A stretch of 34,218 nt of DNA, taken from NCBI RefSeq assembly GCF_011516825.1, contig NZ_WOTA01000031.1:1-34218 (forward strand), written 5' to 3'. A model generated the notes under the pieces. The model was not told where the DNA came from, ran no database searches, and saw only the letters and a list, made by a program, of their open reading frames with translations. This DNA is from Acetobacter oeni (GTDB taxonomy: Bacteria; Pseudomonadota; Alphaproteobacteria; Acetobacterales; Acetobacteraceae). Position numbers and translations under genes: made by a program. Within the stretch, counting starts at the first letter, position 1; each line of letters opens with the position of its first letter. Shown here piece by piece: positions 1 through 7,365 of the stretch.

Positions 1-45
1 GTTCTCAGAAACCTGCGGATATCGTGACCATTTAGGCTCAGGCAT
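1..45 (-). CDS. 5' end of an unidentified gene (runs off window)
   Basis: An ATG at 45 on the minus strand is preceded by a strong Shine-Dalgarno (AGGGAGG, about 5 nt upstream) and is open for 15 codons to the window edge (starts MPEPKWSRYPQ). It lies 58 bp downstream of the broken helicase, so it may belong to whatever sequence truncated that gene. If the window is circular the frame continues, without a stop, from base 34218 into the IS3 transposase fragment at 33919-34194. No family is recognised. Confidence 0.4.
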   Translation of the reverse strand, partial: MPEPKWSRYPQVSEN

Positions 46-102
46 CGTACCCTCCCTTTGCAACACGAAGGTATAGATTCAAGCCGATGTATTCCAACTA
101 AC

Positions 103-966
103 TTATAAGATGCTCTGCGAATCATCGCCCACGCAGAACAGTTCTCCGGATTTCTTGCTGAGCAGGGTGAGCCAGAGATACTGCGCGCGGTTCACATCCT
201 GAAATTCATCCGCCATCACGGCTGTGAAGCGGCCTGTCCAGCGGCGATGATAGGCCGGATCATGGAGCATGGCGAGAGTCGGCCACATCAGGAGATCGCC
301 AAAGTCCGCCGCGTTCTGCTCACGCAGAATGGCCTGATACCGGCCATAGAGCCCGACCACGAAACGCCAGCTCTCATGATCCACAAAGCGGTTGGCCGCC
401 TGGCGCTTGCGGATCATGCTCTCGACATGCGCCCGGGCGGCTTCCGGTGTCACCAGATCCTCCTTCAGGCGCGAGATCCGCTCGGCCATCTTTTTGATCT
501 GTTTCGCATCTCCGGGAGCCCCCTCCTGCGGAACAGGAAGCTCCTCCTTCGGGATCGCTTTGATCAGGCGGCGCACAATCCCAAGACTGTCATCCGCATC
601 GCGGATGTCGAAGCCGCTGCGCAGATGTGCCACTTCCGGCTCTGCCCGAAGCTGGCGGGAGGCGAGCGCGTGGAATGTGCCGAGCCAGGTGGGCACCGAG
701 TGCGGCCCCAGAACGCCGGCGATGCGTTTCCGCATTTCCTGCGCGGCCTTGTTGGTGAAGGTGACGCACAGGATCTGGCCGGGCACCATGCCATACAGCT
801 CGATGCGCGTCGCCACGCCGGCTGTCAGGGTTTTGGTCTTACCCGTGCCGGCACCGGCCAGGACCAGAACATGGCCGAGAGCCATGGCTGCGCGGCGCTG
901 TTCCGCCGTCAGATCGTCAAGGATCGGCGCCAGGGCATACGGAACAGGAAGATCATCGGGTGTCAT
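103..966 (-). pseudogene. UvrD/Rep-type superfamily 1 helicase, N-terminal fragment
   Basis: The 287 residues form the N-terminal half of a UvrD/PcrA-like 3'-5' DNA helicase. Walker A AGAGTGKT is at 37-44, followed by a motif Ia region (VTFTNKAAQEMRKR), motif II DEFQD at 253-257 and motif III GDDSQS near 280. The protein stops two residues after motif III, where family members continue with a tyrosine and the 2A/2B domains that carry motifs IV-VI, so it cannot be an active helicase. The break is abrupt and is followed by unrelated sequence, which suggests an insertion or rearrangement. The ATG at 966 is preferred over an in-frame ATG at 993 because it overlaps the upstream stop (ATGA), which implies translational coupling to the 963-1637 gene. 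Confidence 0.85.
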
Positions 967-1637
967 AGCTCTTCGATCCCTTCCGCCAGACAACCATGCG
1001 TTTCGGTGATCTCACCGGTCGAGAGCAGGAGCGTCGCCGGGTAGGAGAGATCCCAGGTCTCAAGCCCGCGCTCCCAGCGTCCGTCGATGACCAGACCGAG
1101 CGGACAGCCGACACGCTCATAAAGCCGCACAGCGGTCTGCGGGATCGGCGGATCCTCTTCGACCGGAGCATCGCTCCGGCGCAGATGACGGGTCCAGATC
1201 TCGGCAGCCGGGGCCGATCGGGCGAACACCTCGGCGAGGTCCGTCACGAAGGCCAGGCGTGCGACGCCGAGATCCGCGTAATGGGCAACAGTGGTCATGA
1301 CAGTCTCCTGTGTCAGGTGATCCTGGAAACAGGATCGGTCAGCCGACAGGTCTGTGGCCCGCCAGCCGGCAATGACGATCACTTCGTGATCGTCGGTGAA
1401 GAGGACGATGCGCCCTTCCAGATCCCAGCCCTGAGGCAGGGAGGTGTCGCGTTCGCCGCCAATCACCACACCCCGGAATTCCGCTTTCCCGTCACCGATC
1501 TCGACAAAACAGTCAGGCTCGGCACATCCATGCGGGCGATGCTTCTTCCAGATCGCACTGGCCTGAGCGTGACCGGGAAGGATGTTCAGAAGGCGTCTCC
1601 GCCAGCTCTCGGACGCGAAAGGTTCGAACCAGCTCAT
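963..1637 (-). CDS. Conserved plasmid protein of unknown function
   Basis: 224 residues, starting MSWFEPF. I do not recognise a domain. It is soluble-looking, with no membrane segment, and is rich in Trp and acidic residues; a Cys pair (CAEPDC) occurs near residue 38. The start at 1637 overlaps the stop of the TOPRIM gene (ATGA) and has AGGAGC just upstream, so the longer reading from 1760 is rejected. Its own stop overlaps the helicase start in the same way. The three genes therefore form one coupled unit, which hints at a shared role in DNA processing. That role is inferred only from context. Confidence 0.8.
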   Translation of the reverse strand: MSWFEPFASESWRRRLLNILPGHAQASAIWKKHRPHGCAEPDCFVEIGDGKAEFRGVVIGGERDTSLPQGWDLEGRIVLFTDDHEVIVIAGWRATDLSADRSCFQDHLTQETVMTTVAHYADLGVARLAFVTDLAEVFARSAPAAEIWTRHLRRSDAPVEEDPPIPQTAVRLYERVGCPLGLVIDGRWERGLETWDLSYPATLLLSTGEITETHGCLAEGIEEL

Positions 1638-2824
1638 AGGGAAGCTCCTGGAGAAGAGGTCACTGAGCGCGCTGTGGCAGGGGACGGCGCCCTGGCAGGT
1701 TCCGGGGCTGGCGCTGCCTGATGGTGCGCCGGGCTGTTCGCCCTGGCCTGATCCAGCCACGAGGAGGAAACGGCATCCGGCTGCGTTGCGGGCTTTGTGG
1801 TGATAGCGTCGGAAAGACGCGGCAGAGATCCGGCAGGGGCGGCTCCGCCCTGAGCCTCTTCTCCGCGCGCCCTCAGAGCTTTGTTCCAGTCGTCTCCCGG
1901 TGTCTTCGGAGAGATCCGTCCCGACCAGAGCCCGACCTCCTGGGCCATGGCGGCCAGTTTCGCGGCATAGACGTGACCCTGATGGTCATTATCGACGGCG
2001 ATGACCAGGCGGGCATCGGGCTGTTTCGCCACGGTCGCCATGACCTGTTTCAGATTGGCCTCACTCTCCGGGCTCATCCCGCCACCCGTCGAAGTGTAGA
2101 GCGATCCTTTTTTGAAACGATCCACTGCGGCAAAGGACAGCGCATCAATGGCGGCTTCCGTGACCACAAGCCGCCGTGCGGGCTCCGTTCCCTCGTCCGC
2201 CCGAAATCCGAACAGACGCTTGCCGCCGCCGCCCGTTGAAAAACCCTTGTACTCGGGTCCGCGCATCTCCATGCCGGTGAACTGGCCGTCCGCGTCACGA
2301 TGGCCGAACCAGGCAGTCCCGTTCGGGCCTTCCTTCAGCGCACCCTGACGTCCGGCCACCGCCACGATGCTGCCCGGCAGCCCGCGTTCTTCGGTGAGAT
2401 ACCGCCATGCCGGGGTGCCTTCCTGCGGCGCTGAACGACGGCCCCACAACTCAGCCGGGTCGCGGCGCGGCCTGTCACTTACGCCCTTGGTCCGCTCAGC
2501 GACTTCGAGTGTCGGGCTTTTACCGATCAGGTCGCGCAGTTCGCGCCGGACATGGCCGAGATTCTTCGACGGATCGAGATGCTGCACGAGTTTGAAAACG
2601 TCGCCCTTTCCGTCCCCTTTCGGATCCCACCAGCCCTTGCCGTCATGATTCACGATGATTGCCTCGTTTTCACGGCGGAATTTCAGGTTGCGGGCCGAGC
2701 GCTGCGCCGTGGCTTCGCGGTCCAGTCTGAAGCCGGCTTTTTCGAGCACAAGAACGCAGCTCACCTCACGGCGAAGTTCTTCGAGTTCTTTCTGTTGTGC
2801 TTCTGCGGAATTTGCGTAAGCCAT
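1634..2824 (-). CDS. DUF3991/TOPRIM domain protein
   Basis: 396 residues. The N-terminal part (about 20-110) has a primase-like zinc-free region with the WWDPKGDGKGDVFKLVQ signature seen in DUF3991 proteins. Residues 215-300 look like a TOPRIM fold, with the acidic Glu in VVTEAAIDAL (E223) and the DxD-type VIAVDNDH (D278, D280). TOPRIM domains act in primases, topoisomerases and nucleases; this family is common on alphaproteobacterial plasmids and its exact reaction is unknown. The tail (330-396) is Pro/Ala-rich and low complexity and contains WLDQARA at 356-362, a motif also present in the tail of the nearby Fic protein. An AAGGAT ribosome site precedes the ATG at 2824. It is the first gene of a three-gene coupled unit. 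Confidence 0.85.
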   Translation of the reverse strand: MAYANSAEAQQKELEELRREVSCVLVLEKAGFRLDREATAQRSARNLKFRRENEAIIVNHDGKGWWDPKGDGKGDVFKLVQHLDPSKNLGHVRRELRDLIGKSPTLEVAERTKGVSDRPRRDPAELWGRRSAPQEGTPAWRYLTEERGLPGSIVAVAGRQGALKEGPNGTAWFGHRDADGQFTGMEMRGPEYKGFSTGGGGKRLFGFRADEGTEPARRLVVTEAAIDALSFAAVDRFKKGSLYTSTGGGMSPESEANLKQVMATVAKQPDARLVIAVDNDHQGHVYAAKLAAMAQEVGLWSGRISPKTPGDDWNKALRARGEEAQGGAAPAGSLPRLSDAITTKPATQPDAVSSSWLDQARANSPAHHQAAPAPEPARAPSPATARSVTSSPGASL

Positions 2825-2999
2825 GGAAGAAATCCTTTCACGAATAGCTTCGGCTTTCTTGTAAAACTATACTACAACCCGAACGCAAGAGTGAGTATTA
2901 AACACAATAAAACGCAACAAAAACCGCACGGGAGCGGGATTTATTACTTGTGTTTTCAATCTATACAGGATTTTTTCTTTCCGCCTGCCCGGCGGGGGT

Positions 3000-3023
3000 G
3001 CAGGGGGCAGCAAAGCCCCCTGC
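3000..3023 (-). repeat. GC-rich perfect hairpin in TOPRIM leader
   Basis: GCAGGGGGC (3000-3008), a 6-nt loop and GCCCCCTGC (3015-3023). There is no T-tract on the 3' side of either strand, so it is not a standard terminator. It lies 176 bp 5' of the TOPRIM start, the same kind of position that larger foldbacks take before ssb, the ParB-like gene and the methyltransferase-helicase. Confidence 0.7.
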
Positions 3024-3110
3024 CTGCGCATCCAGCGCGCAACCGGCTGCACGACGGCATGAAACTGTTCGGGATCCGAGCGGATTAAAAACGCATGCAT
3101 AAACACGACA

Positions 3111-3136
3111 CGGGACACTCCTTCTGGAATGTCCCG
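3111..3136 (-). terminator. Putative terminator after the Fic/antitoxin genes
   Basis: A 7-bp stem CGGGACA/TGTCCCG (extendable by weaker pairs) lies about 80 bp past the stop of the downstream antitoxin. On the minus strand it is followed by GTGTCGTGTTTA, a poor U-tract, so termination is plausible but weak. The stem sequence nearly repeats that of the strong terminator at 9691-9719. Confidence 0.45.
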
Positions 3137-3217
3137 CGTGCGCTCCCATCATGCGACTAACGAGAAAAAACTGCTCTCAGGGAGACGGATCGCTCGATGC
3201 GTCCCGGCTCTGCAGCA

Positions 3218-3433
3218 TCACCGGTCAAGGTGACGCTGCAGTTCCTCAAAATGTTCATTCATGGTCAGTTCGCCCTGGATGAACCGCGTGTTGATCCGTT
3301 CGATCTCCGCATCGAGTATCACGCCTTCAAGCCGACAACTTCCTCGCGCGTAATCGACCGCTTCCTGTCGCTGACGGCGTTCTTCCGCAGTAATGGAAGG
3401 CCGCGACTGGTCATTATTCCCGCATTCTTCCAT
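3218..3433 (-). CDS. VbhA-like Fic antitoxin (downstream copy)
   Basis: 71 residues. The helix RQEAVDYARGSCRLEG carries the class I Fic inhibitory motif (S/T)xxxE(G/N) as S32-C-R-L-E36-G37. In VbhA-type antitoxins this Glu pairs with the second Arg of the Fic motif and blocks ATP binding. The remainder (residues 40-66) follows the VbhA pattern of a short helix and a GEL element. It lies 48 bp downstream of the fic gene on the same strand. GAGG about 9 nt upstream supports the ATG at 3433. Usual antitoxins of this class lie upstream of the toxin, so a second, downstream copy with the better motif is unusual. Confidence 0.75.
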   Translation of the reverse strand: MEECGNNDQSRPSITAEERRQRQEAVDYARGSCRLEGVILDAEIERINTRFIQGELTMNEHFEELQRHLDR

Positions 3434-3481
3434 TTTTATATTCCTCTACCTGCTGGTCTGGCTTCGGGTCAGCGTCCCAAT

Positions 3482-4522
3482 TCAGGGAGAGGGATCGCCC
3501 GATGGATCATGCCGCCTGACTGATGCCGGGGTTTCGTCACTGACTGGCTCGCTGCCAGGTTTCTTCTGGCGATCGCCATAAGCCTTCGCCCGATCGAGCC
3601 AGTCCGGTGCCGTGGCCTTTGGTTCATAAGAACCGGAGCGCCCGGTCAATGCGGTCGCCAGGGATGAAAAACTGCGGCTGGCAGGCGTTTCTCCCGCAGC
3701 ACGGAAACTGACCTGATCCCCCGATCTGAGACCGTCGGCATGGCTTCCGAGATCCGCGAGATTGCCGATGTAAACGCGGTCGCCTGAACCCATCATGAAA
3801 TTATCACCCGAGCGTCCGGCGAATTTCCCATCATAGGCCTGACCGGGCGTCGTTGTGGCGATATAACGCTCATTCCAACTGAAATCAGAGTCATCCCGGA
3901 ATGCCTTTTCGAGAAACCGGGTTGCCTTCACCAGAGCCTTATGACGGGTTGAATCCAGAAGTTCATCGAACATCCTGATCGCCGGCATGTGATCGCCCTT
4001 CATACCGGCGATTGAGACGACGGCCATCCGCTCCTGCGAAATACCCTCGAAATCCAGGGTATGCCCTGCCTCGCGGGCAAAAGCCTCCCAGACGATCCGC
4101 TGCGTCCGTCCGTTTCCCTCACGAAATGGATGAATATGGTTCAGCTCGTTGAAAGGAACGGCAAGCTGTTCCGCAAATTCCATCCGCGATAACCCTCGCA
4201 GATTGTCTTTTTCCGCCAGCCGTTCAAACAGTTTCCTGCCTTCCTGTTCAATCCGCTCAGGAGCGAGAAAGCCGCTCATGTCCCGGACCAGAAGTGTTGT
4301 TCGCGGCTGTCCGGCCCAGCTGTATACATCCTGGAACAGGTGGTAATGTATCGCTTTTACCAGAGGAAAGCCCTGCAATGCAGGGAGTCCACGTTCATGC
4401 AGTTCTGCTTCCCGTGAAGCAGTCAGAAATTTTTCCAGCCGATCAAGTGCCTCTGGATCATGCTGGATCCCTTGCACATTCTCTAATGTCTCGCTATCGC
4501 TCTGGAGATAGGGATCGCCCAT
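3482..4522 (-). CDS. Fic/DOC-family toxin (AMP-transferase type)
   Basis: 346 residues. The Fic core spans about 50-200 with the full motif HPFREGNGRTQR at 131-142: catalytic H131, E135, the GNG loop, and R139 and R142, so it should be able to transfer AMP from ATP to a target hydroxyl. No inhibitory (S/T)xxxE helix is evident inside the protein, in keeping with a class I toxin controlled by a separate antitoxin. Residues 215-275 form a small beta-rich segment like the linker after Fic in VbhT-type proteins, but no BID secretion domain follows. The tail includes WLDRAKA (308-314), shared with the TOPRIM protein. It begins 12 bp after one antitoxin-like gene and ends 48 bp before another. No strong ribosome site is seen, which suggests coupling to the upstream gene. 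Confidence 0.9.
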   Translation of the reverse strand: MGDPYLQSDSETLENVQGIQHDPEALDRLEKFLTASREAELHERGLPALQGFPLVKAIHYHLFQDVYSWAGQPRTTLLVRDMSGFLAPERIEQEGRKLFERLAEKDNLRGLSRMEFAEQLAVPFNELNHIHPFREGNGRTQRIVWEAFAREAGHTLDFEGISQERMAVVSIAGMKGDHMPAIRMFDELLDSTRHKALVKATRFLEKAFRDDSDFSWNERYIATTTPGQAYDGKFAGRSGDNFMMGSGDRVYIGNLADLGSHADGLRSGDQVSFRAAGETPASRSFSSLATALTGRSGSYEPKATAPDWLDRAKAYGDRQKKPGSEPVSDETPASVRRHDPSGDPSP

Positions 4523-4534
4523 GTCTCAGGAAAA

Positions 4535-4744
4535 TCAGGCGGCTTCCGACCTTTTCTTCACGGATCGGCCGGTAATCGCCTCTATAACCTGCCGTCGTGC
4601 TTCGTCGCCGGAAATCTCGCCGCGAGCGTAGGCATCGAGCACAGGGGCATCACGAGGGTCTTCGCGTAGTCCTTCAATCAGATTGTTTACGCGCGCCTTA
4701 TGTACTGCTCGTGTCCGGACGGCGATCTGCTCAGGTGTTAACAT
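4535..4744 (-). CDS. VbhA-like Fic antitoxin (upstream copy)
   Basis: 69 residues, in the canonical place directly before fic. The sequence AVHKARVNNLIEGLREDP followed by DAYARGEISGDEAR matches the VbhA layout: an inhibitory helix then a short helical pair. The inhibitory motif is N20-N-L-I-E24-G25, so the usual Ser/Thr is replaced by Asn while Glu and Gly remain. The ATG at 4744 has GAGGGAG about 8 nt upstream; a GTG further out (4801) lacks one. With the other copy at 3218-3433 it brackets the toxin. Confidence 0.75.
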   Translation of the reverse strand: MLTPEQIAVRTRAVHKARVNNLIEGLREDPRDAPVLDAYARGEISGDEARRQVIEAITGRSVKKRSEAA

Positions 4745-4845
4745 GGACGTGGCTCCCTCATCGGCAGTCGGAACAGTATCATACCCTGACGATTTTCGCA
4801 CACTTTCGCGCTTTTCCAGACGTCATTTCTGGTCGCCCTTTGCCC

Positions 4846-5049
4846 TTACCGCGCGCTGTCGAGAAGCTTCTCCCGGGCGATCCTGCGCATCTCCAGGGCG
4901 CAACGCCGGAATTCGGCCCGCTGCCGGGCCGAAAGCTGCGGCAGATGACAGAGCTGGTCGAGGCCCGAGGCCGCAGCCTCATGATTCCGCGCATAGGCGC
5001 GGGCCTGTCCGCGAGGAGCGGTCAGGCGCCTGATAAAAACGCTGCACAT
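4846..5049 (-). CDS. Small basic protein of unknown function
   Basis: 67 residues (starts MCSVFIRR), Arg- and Ala-rich, predicted helical in its second half (LSARQRAEFRRCALEMRRIAREKLL). The start at 5049 has GGAG 7 nt upstream. An in-frame TTG overlapping the ssb stop (5127) would add 26 residues, but a GC hairpin lies in that extension. It follows ssb by about 75 bp in the same direction. No family is recognised. Confidence 0.6.
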   Translation of the reverse strand: MCSVFIRRLTAPRGQARAYARNHEAAASGLDQLCHLPQLSARQRAEFRRCALEMRRIAREKLLDSAR

Positions 5050-5123
5050 GGTGCTGACTCCGCACAGGGATTCCGGATGAAGTGCGCCATTCCGGGCCGT
5101 CTCCGGCCCGAAAAAAGCCCGAC

Positions 5124-5591
5124 TCAAAACGGTATTTCGTCATCCAGATCCGATCCGCCGGGCGTGTTCGCAGCAGAACGCGGCGCCGCGCTTCGCGATG
5201 GCCGGTCATCGTCAAAGCGGCCTTCTCCGGTGTTCCGGCCATTGGCCAGCACCTTTATGTTTCCGTCAAAGCGATCGATAATTACCTCGGTCGTGTAACG
5301 ATCCTGTCCCTGCTGGTCAGTCCATTTCCGCGTTTCCAGATGGCCCTCGACATAGACGAGCGTGCCCTTCTGACAGCGACGTTCAATCACGCCCGAGAGG
5401 TGGTCGTTGAAGCACACAACACGGTGCCATTGCGTTTTTTCTCTCCGCTCGCCCGTATTGCGGTCGTTCCATGATTCGCTCGTTGCTACGGCGATATTTG
5501 CGATTTTCCCGTCGCCTTCCCTGCGTGCCGCGAGTTCCGGATCCCGACCGAGATTGCCGACGAGGATGACGCGATTGACTGACTGGCTCAT
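5124..5591 (-). CDS. ssb: Single-stranded DNA-binding protein
   Basis: 155 residues. The OB-fold occupies about 1-110 (VNRVILVGNLGRDPE at the N-terminus, TQWHRVVCFNDHLSGV, KGTLVYVEGHLETRKWTD). A disordered Gly/Arg/Asp-rich linker follows and the protein ends in the acidic tip DLDDEIPF that recruits repair and replication proteins. It is somewhat shorter than many chromosomal SSBs. It coats plasmid ssDNA during replication or conjugative entry. A long foldback element (5684-5772) lies about 93 nt upstream on the coding side, with no gene between. Confidence 0.97.
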   Translation of the reverse strand: MSQSVNRVILVGNLGRDPELAARREGDGKIANIAVATSESWNDRNTGERREKTQWHRVVCFNDHLSGVIERRCQKGTLVYVEGHLETRKWTDQQGQDRYTTEVIIDRFDGNIKVLANGRNTGEGRFDDDRPSRSAAPRSAANTPGGSDLDDEIPF

Positions 5592-5683
5592 GACCTGATT
5601 TCCTTTTCTTTCCTTCCAGTTCCTCTCCGGCCTCTGCCGGGTCTCTGACCTGGTGCGGTCGCGCGGAAGCGGGCATCAGGCGG

Positions 5684-5772
5684 CGGGCGCAACCCCTCGG
5701 GGCGGCAGTGGTGCGGAAGCCGCCTGCGGCTTCACGGTGCCGTCCCGACCGAAGGCCTGGGGGTTGCGCCCG
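5684..5772 (-). repeat. 89-nt near-continuous hairpin upstream of ssb
   Basis: Three nested stems read from one 89-nt stretch. The outer one is a perfect 13 bp (CGGGCGCAACCCC at 5684-5696 with its complement at 5760-5772). The middle one is 11 bp with a single G-U (5697-5707 with 5738-5748). The apical one pairs GAAGCC with GGCTTC (5716-5721 with 5728-5733). No T-tract follows on either strand. In the ssb direction it would form the folded leader of the mRNA; on single-stranded DNA it would be a stable stem-loop. It may serve as an ssDNA promoter or initiation site, an attenuator, or a protein-binding site. Confidence 0.75.
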
Positions 5773-5907
5773 ACGACGACCGCTTCAGACCGCAAAAACC
5801 AGGGCAGAGACCCGGCAGTGCCGGCGATCCCCTTTCCTCTTCTTCCTGATTTTTGATATTTCAGCGTTCTGACGACCGTTTTTTGCGTTTTTCCCCACTG
5901 TTTTCGC

Positions 5908-5936
5908 TTGTACCGCCCGATTCCGCGTACTAGACT
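5908..5936 (+). promoter_or_regulatory. Candidate sigma-70 promoter for 5964-6476
   Basis: TTGTAC (5908-5913), a 17-bp spacer and TAGACT (5931-5936) lie 28 bp before the plus-strand ATG. An inverted repeat CTCTC-N5-GAGAG (5935-5949) overlaps the -10 box and could be an operator. The remaining intergenic DNA (5592-5963) holds the ssb hairpin and a pyrimidine-rich stretch. Confidence 0.45.
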
Positions 5937-5963
5937 CTCCTGACGAGAGAACGGGAGTTCAAC

Positions 5964-6476
5964 ATGGCTGTGATTACTGTCCTGGACGGCCACATCACCC
6001 TGAAAGCCGATTTTCATCCGGAGCTGGCCACACAGGCGCGGCGTTATCGGGGACGCTTTATGGGAAAAGAGACCGGCTGGTCCTTCAGGCACGAGCACGA
6101 GGAGGCGGTGCGGAATGTCTGCCGCACACTCTACGGCGTGGATGGCACGCCGGAAGCGTGGGGCGATCGCTGCAACGTGCAGATCGAGGTCAACGAGCAG
6201 AACATCCGCACACCGTTGTGGCGACAGTTCAACGCCGACATTTATGTCGCGGGCCGGCACGTAGCCGGTGTCTTCGGCCCGCGTCACGTTCTCCGGACAG
6301 GCAAGGGCGTGAAGTTCCTGCGCGGCGGTCCGTGCTGTGTTCTTCAGCGCGGCGCCTATGAGATGGACGTGCCGTCCGGCACCCTGCTTGAAATCCGTAA
6401 TTATCCCCGTGCGGCACTCGACTTTCTGGCCCGATGCCTCGAAGGTCACGGTTCATGGACCGTGGCGCGGGGCTAG
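5964..6476 (+). CDS. Conserved plasmid protein of unknown function
   Basis: 170 residues, the only clear plus-strand gene in the first 22 kb. GGGAG about 7 nt before the ATG supports the start. Residues 15-50 (ATQARRYRGRFMGKETGWSF, then EEAVRNVCRTLYG) resemble the 'observed versus expected fold' repeats seen in some HARP- or KfrB-like plasmid proteins, but this is only a resemblance. The C-terminal part is beta-rich (RHVAGVFGPRHVLRTGKGVKFL). Its stop shares the palindrome CTAG with the stop of the opposing gene at 6473, so the two genes are convergent with interlocked ends. The orientation suggests separate control from the surrounding minus-strand block. Confidence 0.75.
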   Translation: MAVITVLDGHITLKADFHPELATQARRYRGRFMGKETGWSFRHEHEEAVRNVCRTLYGVDGTPEAWGDRCNVQIEVNEQNIRTPLWRQFNADIYVAGRHVAGVFGPRHVLRTGKGVKFLRGGPCCVLQRGAYEMDVPSGTLLEIRNYPRAALDFLARCLEGHGSWTVARG

Positions 6477-6979
6477 AACAGCCCCAGCTGCACGGCTGGT
6501 GCGGCCGCGACCGGGGATACCGGCGCCACGCCGTGCTTCGCCATCAGGCGGGCCAGTTCCGCCTTCTCGCGCGCATCCTGATCTTCCCGGGCACGGCTCG
6601 CCCATGCCTCGACCAGAAGGTTCTCACGGACACGCTGGCCGATTTCCCGCTCTACGTCCGACCAGACAAAGCCGGGATCTCCCCAGCAGGGATGTCGCGC
6701 AATCTGATCAAGGAAATCCCGTCGTGTCGCGGCGCTGTCGAACCATGTCTGAGCGAAGCCGTGCCGGTCATAATGAGCAATGAAGCCGAACATATTGCTC
6801 ACACGCTTGTGCAGCGACGCCGTGAATTTCCCGGCAGGCATTCCCTCGGCGATGAACCGCAGCATGGCGTTACCCAGCTTCGCTTTTTCCTCGACCGTCG
6901 CCCATCTGGTCGGTTTCAGGAAAGCCGGATCGAGCGGCGGCGTGCGGATCCGCTCGCACAGGATCGGCACGCCGCTCAT
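6473..6979 (-). CDS. Unknown protein with C-terminal clamp-binding-like peptide
   Basis: 168 residues. The body is helical and carries no motif that I recognise (middle section FGFIAHYDRHGFAQTWFDSAATRRDFL). The last five residues are QLGLF (164-168), after a flexible Ala/Pro/Val linker. This matches the general form QLxLF by which bacterial proteins bind the replication sliding clamp, for which QL(S/D)LF is the consensus. The start at 6979 overlaps the stop of the upstream gene (ATGA). It is part of a coupled run of three small genes after ardC. Confidence 0.75.
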   Translation of the reverse strand: MSGVPILCERIRTPPLDPAFLKPTRWATVEEKAKLGNAMLRFIAEGMPAGKFTASLHKRVSNMFGFIAHYDRHGFAQTWFDSAATRRDFLDQIARHPCWGDPGFVWSDVEREIGQRVRENLLVEAWASRAREDQDAREKAELARLMAKHGVAPVSPVAAAPAVQLGLF

Positions 6980-7365
6980 GTGACCGGGCTCCGGTTCCGA
7001 TACCTGTTATGGAAACGGCTTACGTCCGGCAGATCCGGATATGTGCCGGGACCATTCCCTTCCAGTACCATCTGTTCGAGCAACCTCACGCTGAGATGTG
7101 TCCTGCGCCCGTCCCGAAGACTGCGCATCACCGCAAGGTCTGATCGTCCGCTGATGTAACGGTCTTCCCACAGACCCGTCTGGGGATGGCGCGCGGCCGC
7201 AGCCTGTGTGCCATTCAGGAATGCCTCCACGATCCAGCGTGAAGCGCGCTCCGGCCGGCCACGCTGGGGAGCCGGCAAATAGAAAATGGCGCCGACGGGC
7301 ACGGTTCCCACCCGGAGAGGATTGTCGCTTCCCTGGAACGGTGACGTGTAATACTGCCGGTTCAT
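6976..7365 (-). CDS. Unknown protein in the ardC unit
   Basis: 129 residues, starting MNRQYYTSPFQG. It is soluble and basic, and contains RWIVEAFLNGTQAAAARHPQ and a C-terminal stretch rich in Asn/Arg (HNRYRNRSPVT). AAGGAG upstream supports the ATG at 7365, which overlaps the previous stop (ATGA). Both ends are coupled, so it is almost certainly translated with its neighbours. No family is recognised. Confidence 0.75.
   Translation of the reverse strand: MNRQYYTSPFQGSDNPLRVGTVPVGAIFYLPAPQRGRPERASRWIVEAFLNGTQAAAARHPQTGLWEDRYISGRSDLAVMRSLRDGRRTHLSVRLLEQMVLEGNGPGTYPDLPDVSRFHNRYRNRSPVT

Larger units (their letters stand above)
2825..3217. other. Intergenic region, TOPRIM gene leader
   Basis: 393 bp without a convincing gene. 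It contains an AT-rich stretch (2860-2980) next to the TOPRIM start, a perfect 9-bp GC hairpin (3000-3008 with 3015-3023) and a terminator-like hairpin (3111-3136). An 83-codon minus-strand frame (2867-3118) crosses the hairpins and is judged non-coding. The AT-rich stretch probably carries the minus-strand promoter of the TOPRIM unit, but I could not fix -35/-10 boxes. Confidence 0.6.

Noticed and set aside
2867..3118. 83-codon minus-strand frame in the TOPRIM leader
   Set aside because: It spans two hairpins and an AT-rich promoter-like stretch, has no ribosome site, and its composition is not protein-like.
5085..5125. GC hairpin with a T/A run after ssb as a terminator
   Set aside because: On the minus strand the T-run precedes the GGGCCG/CGGCCC stem instead of following it, and on the plus strand it is followed by A residues.
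4597..5298. 233-codon plus-strand frame over the antitoxin and ssb ends
   Set aside because: Covers the opposite strand of the ssb tail and the VbhA-like gene; composition is typical of a shadow frame.
5676..6449. 257-codon minus-strand frame over the ssb hairpin and the plus-strand gene
   Set aside because: The opposite frame (5964-6476) has a good ribosome site, a promoter candidate and protein-like composition; the minus frame crosses the long hairpin and has no start signal.
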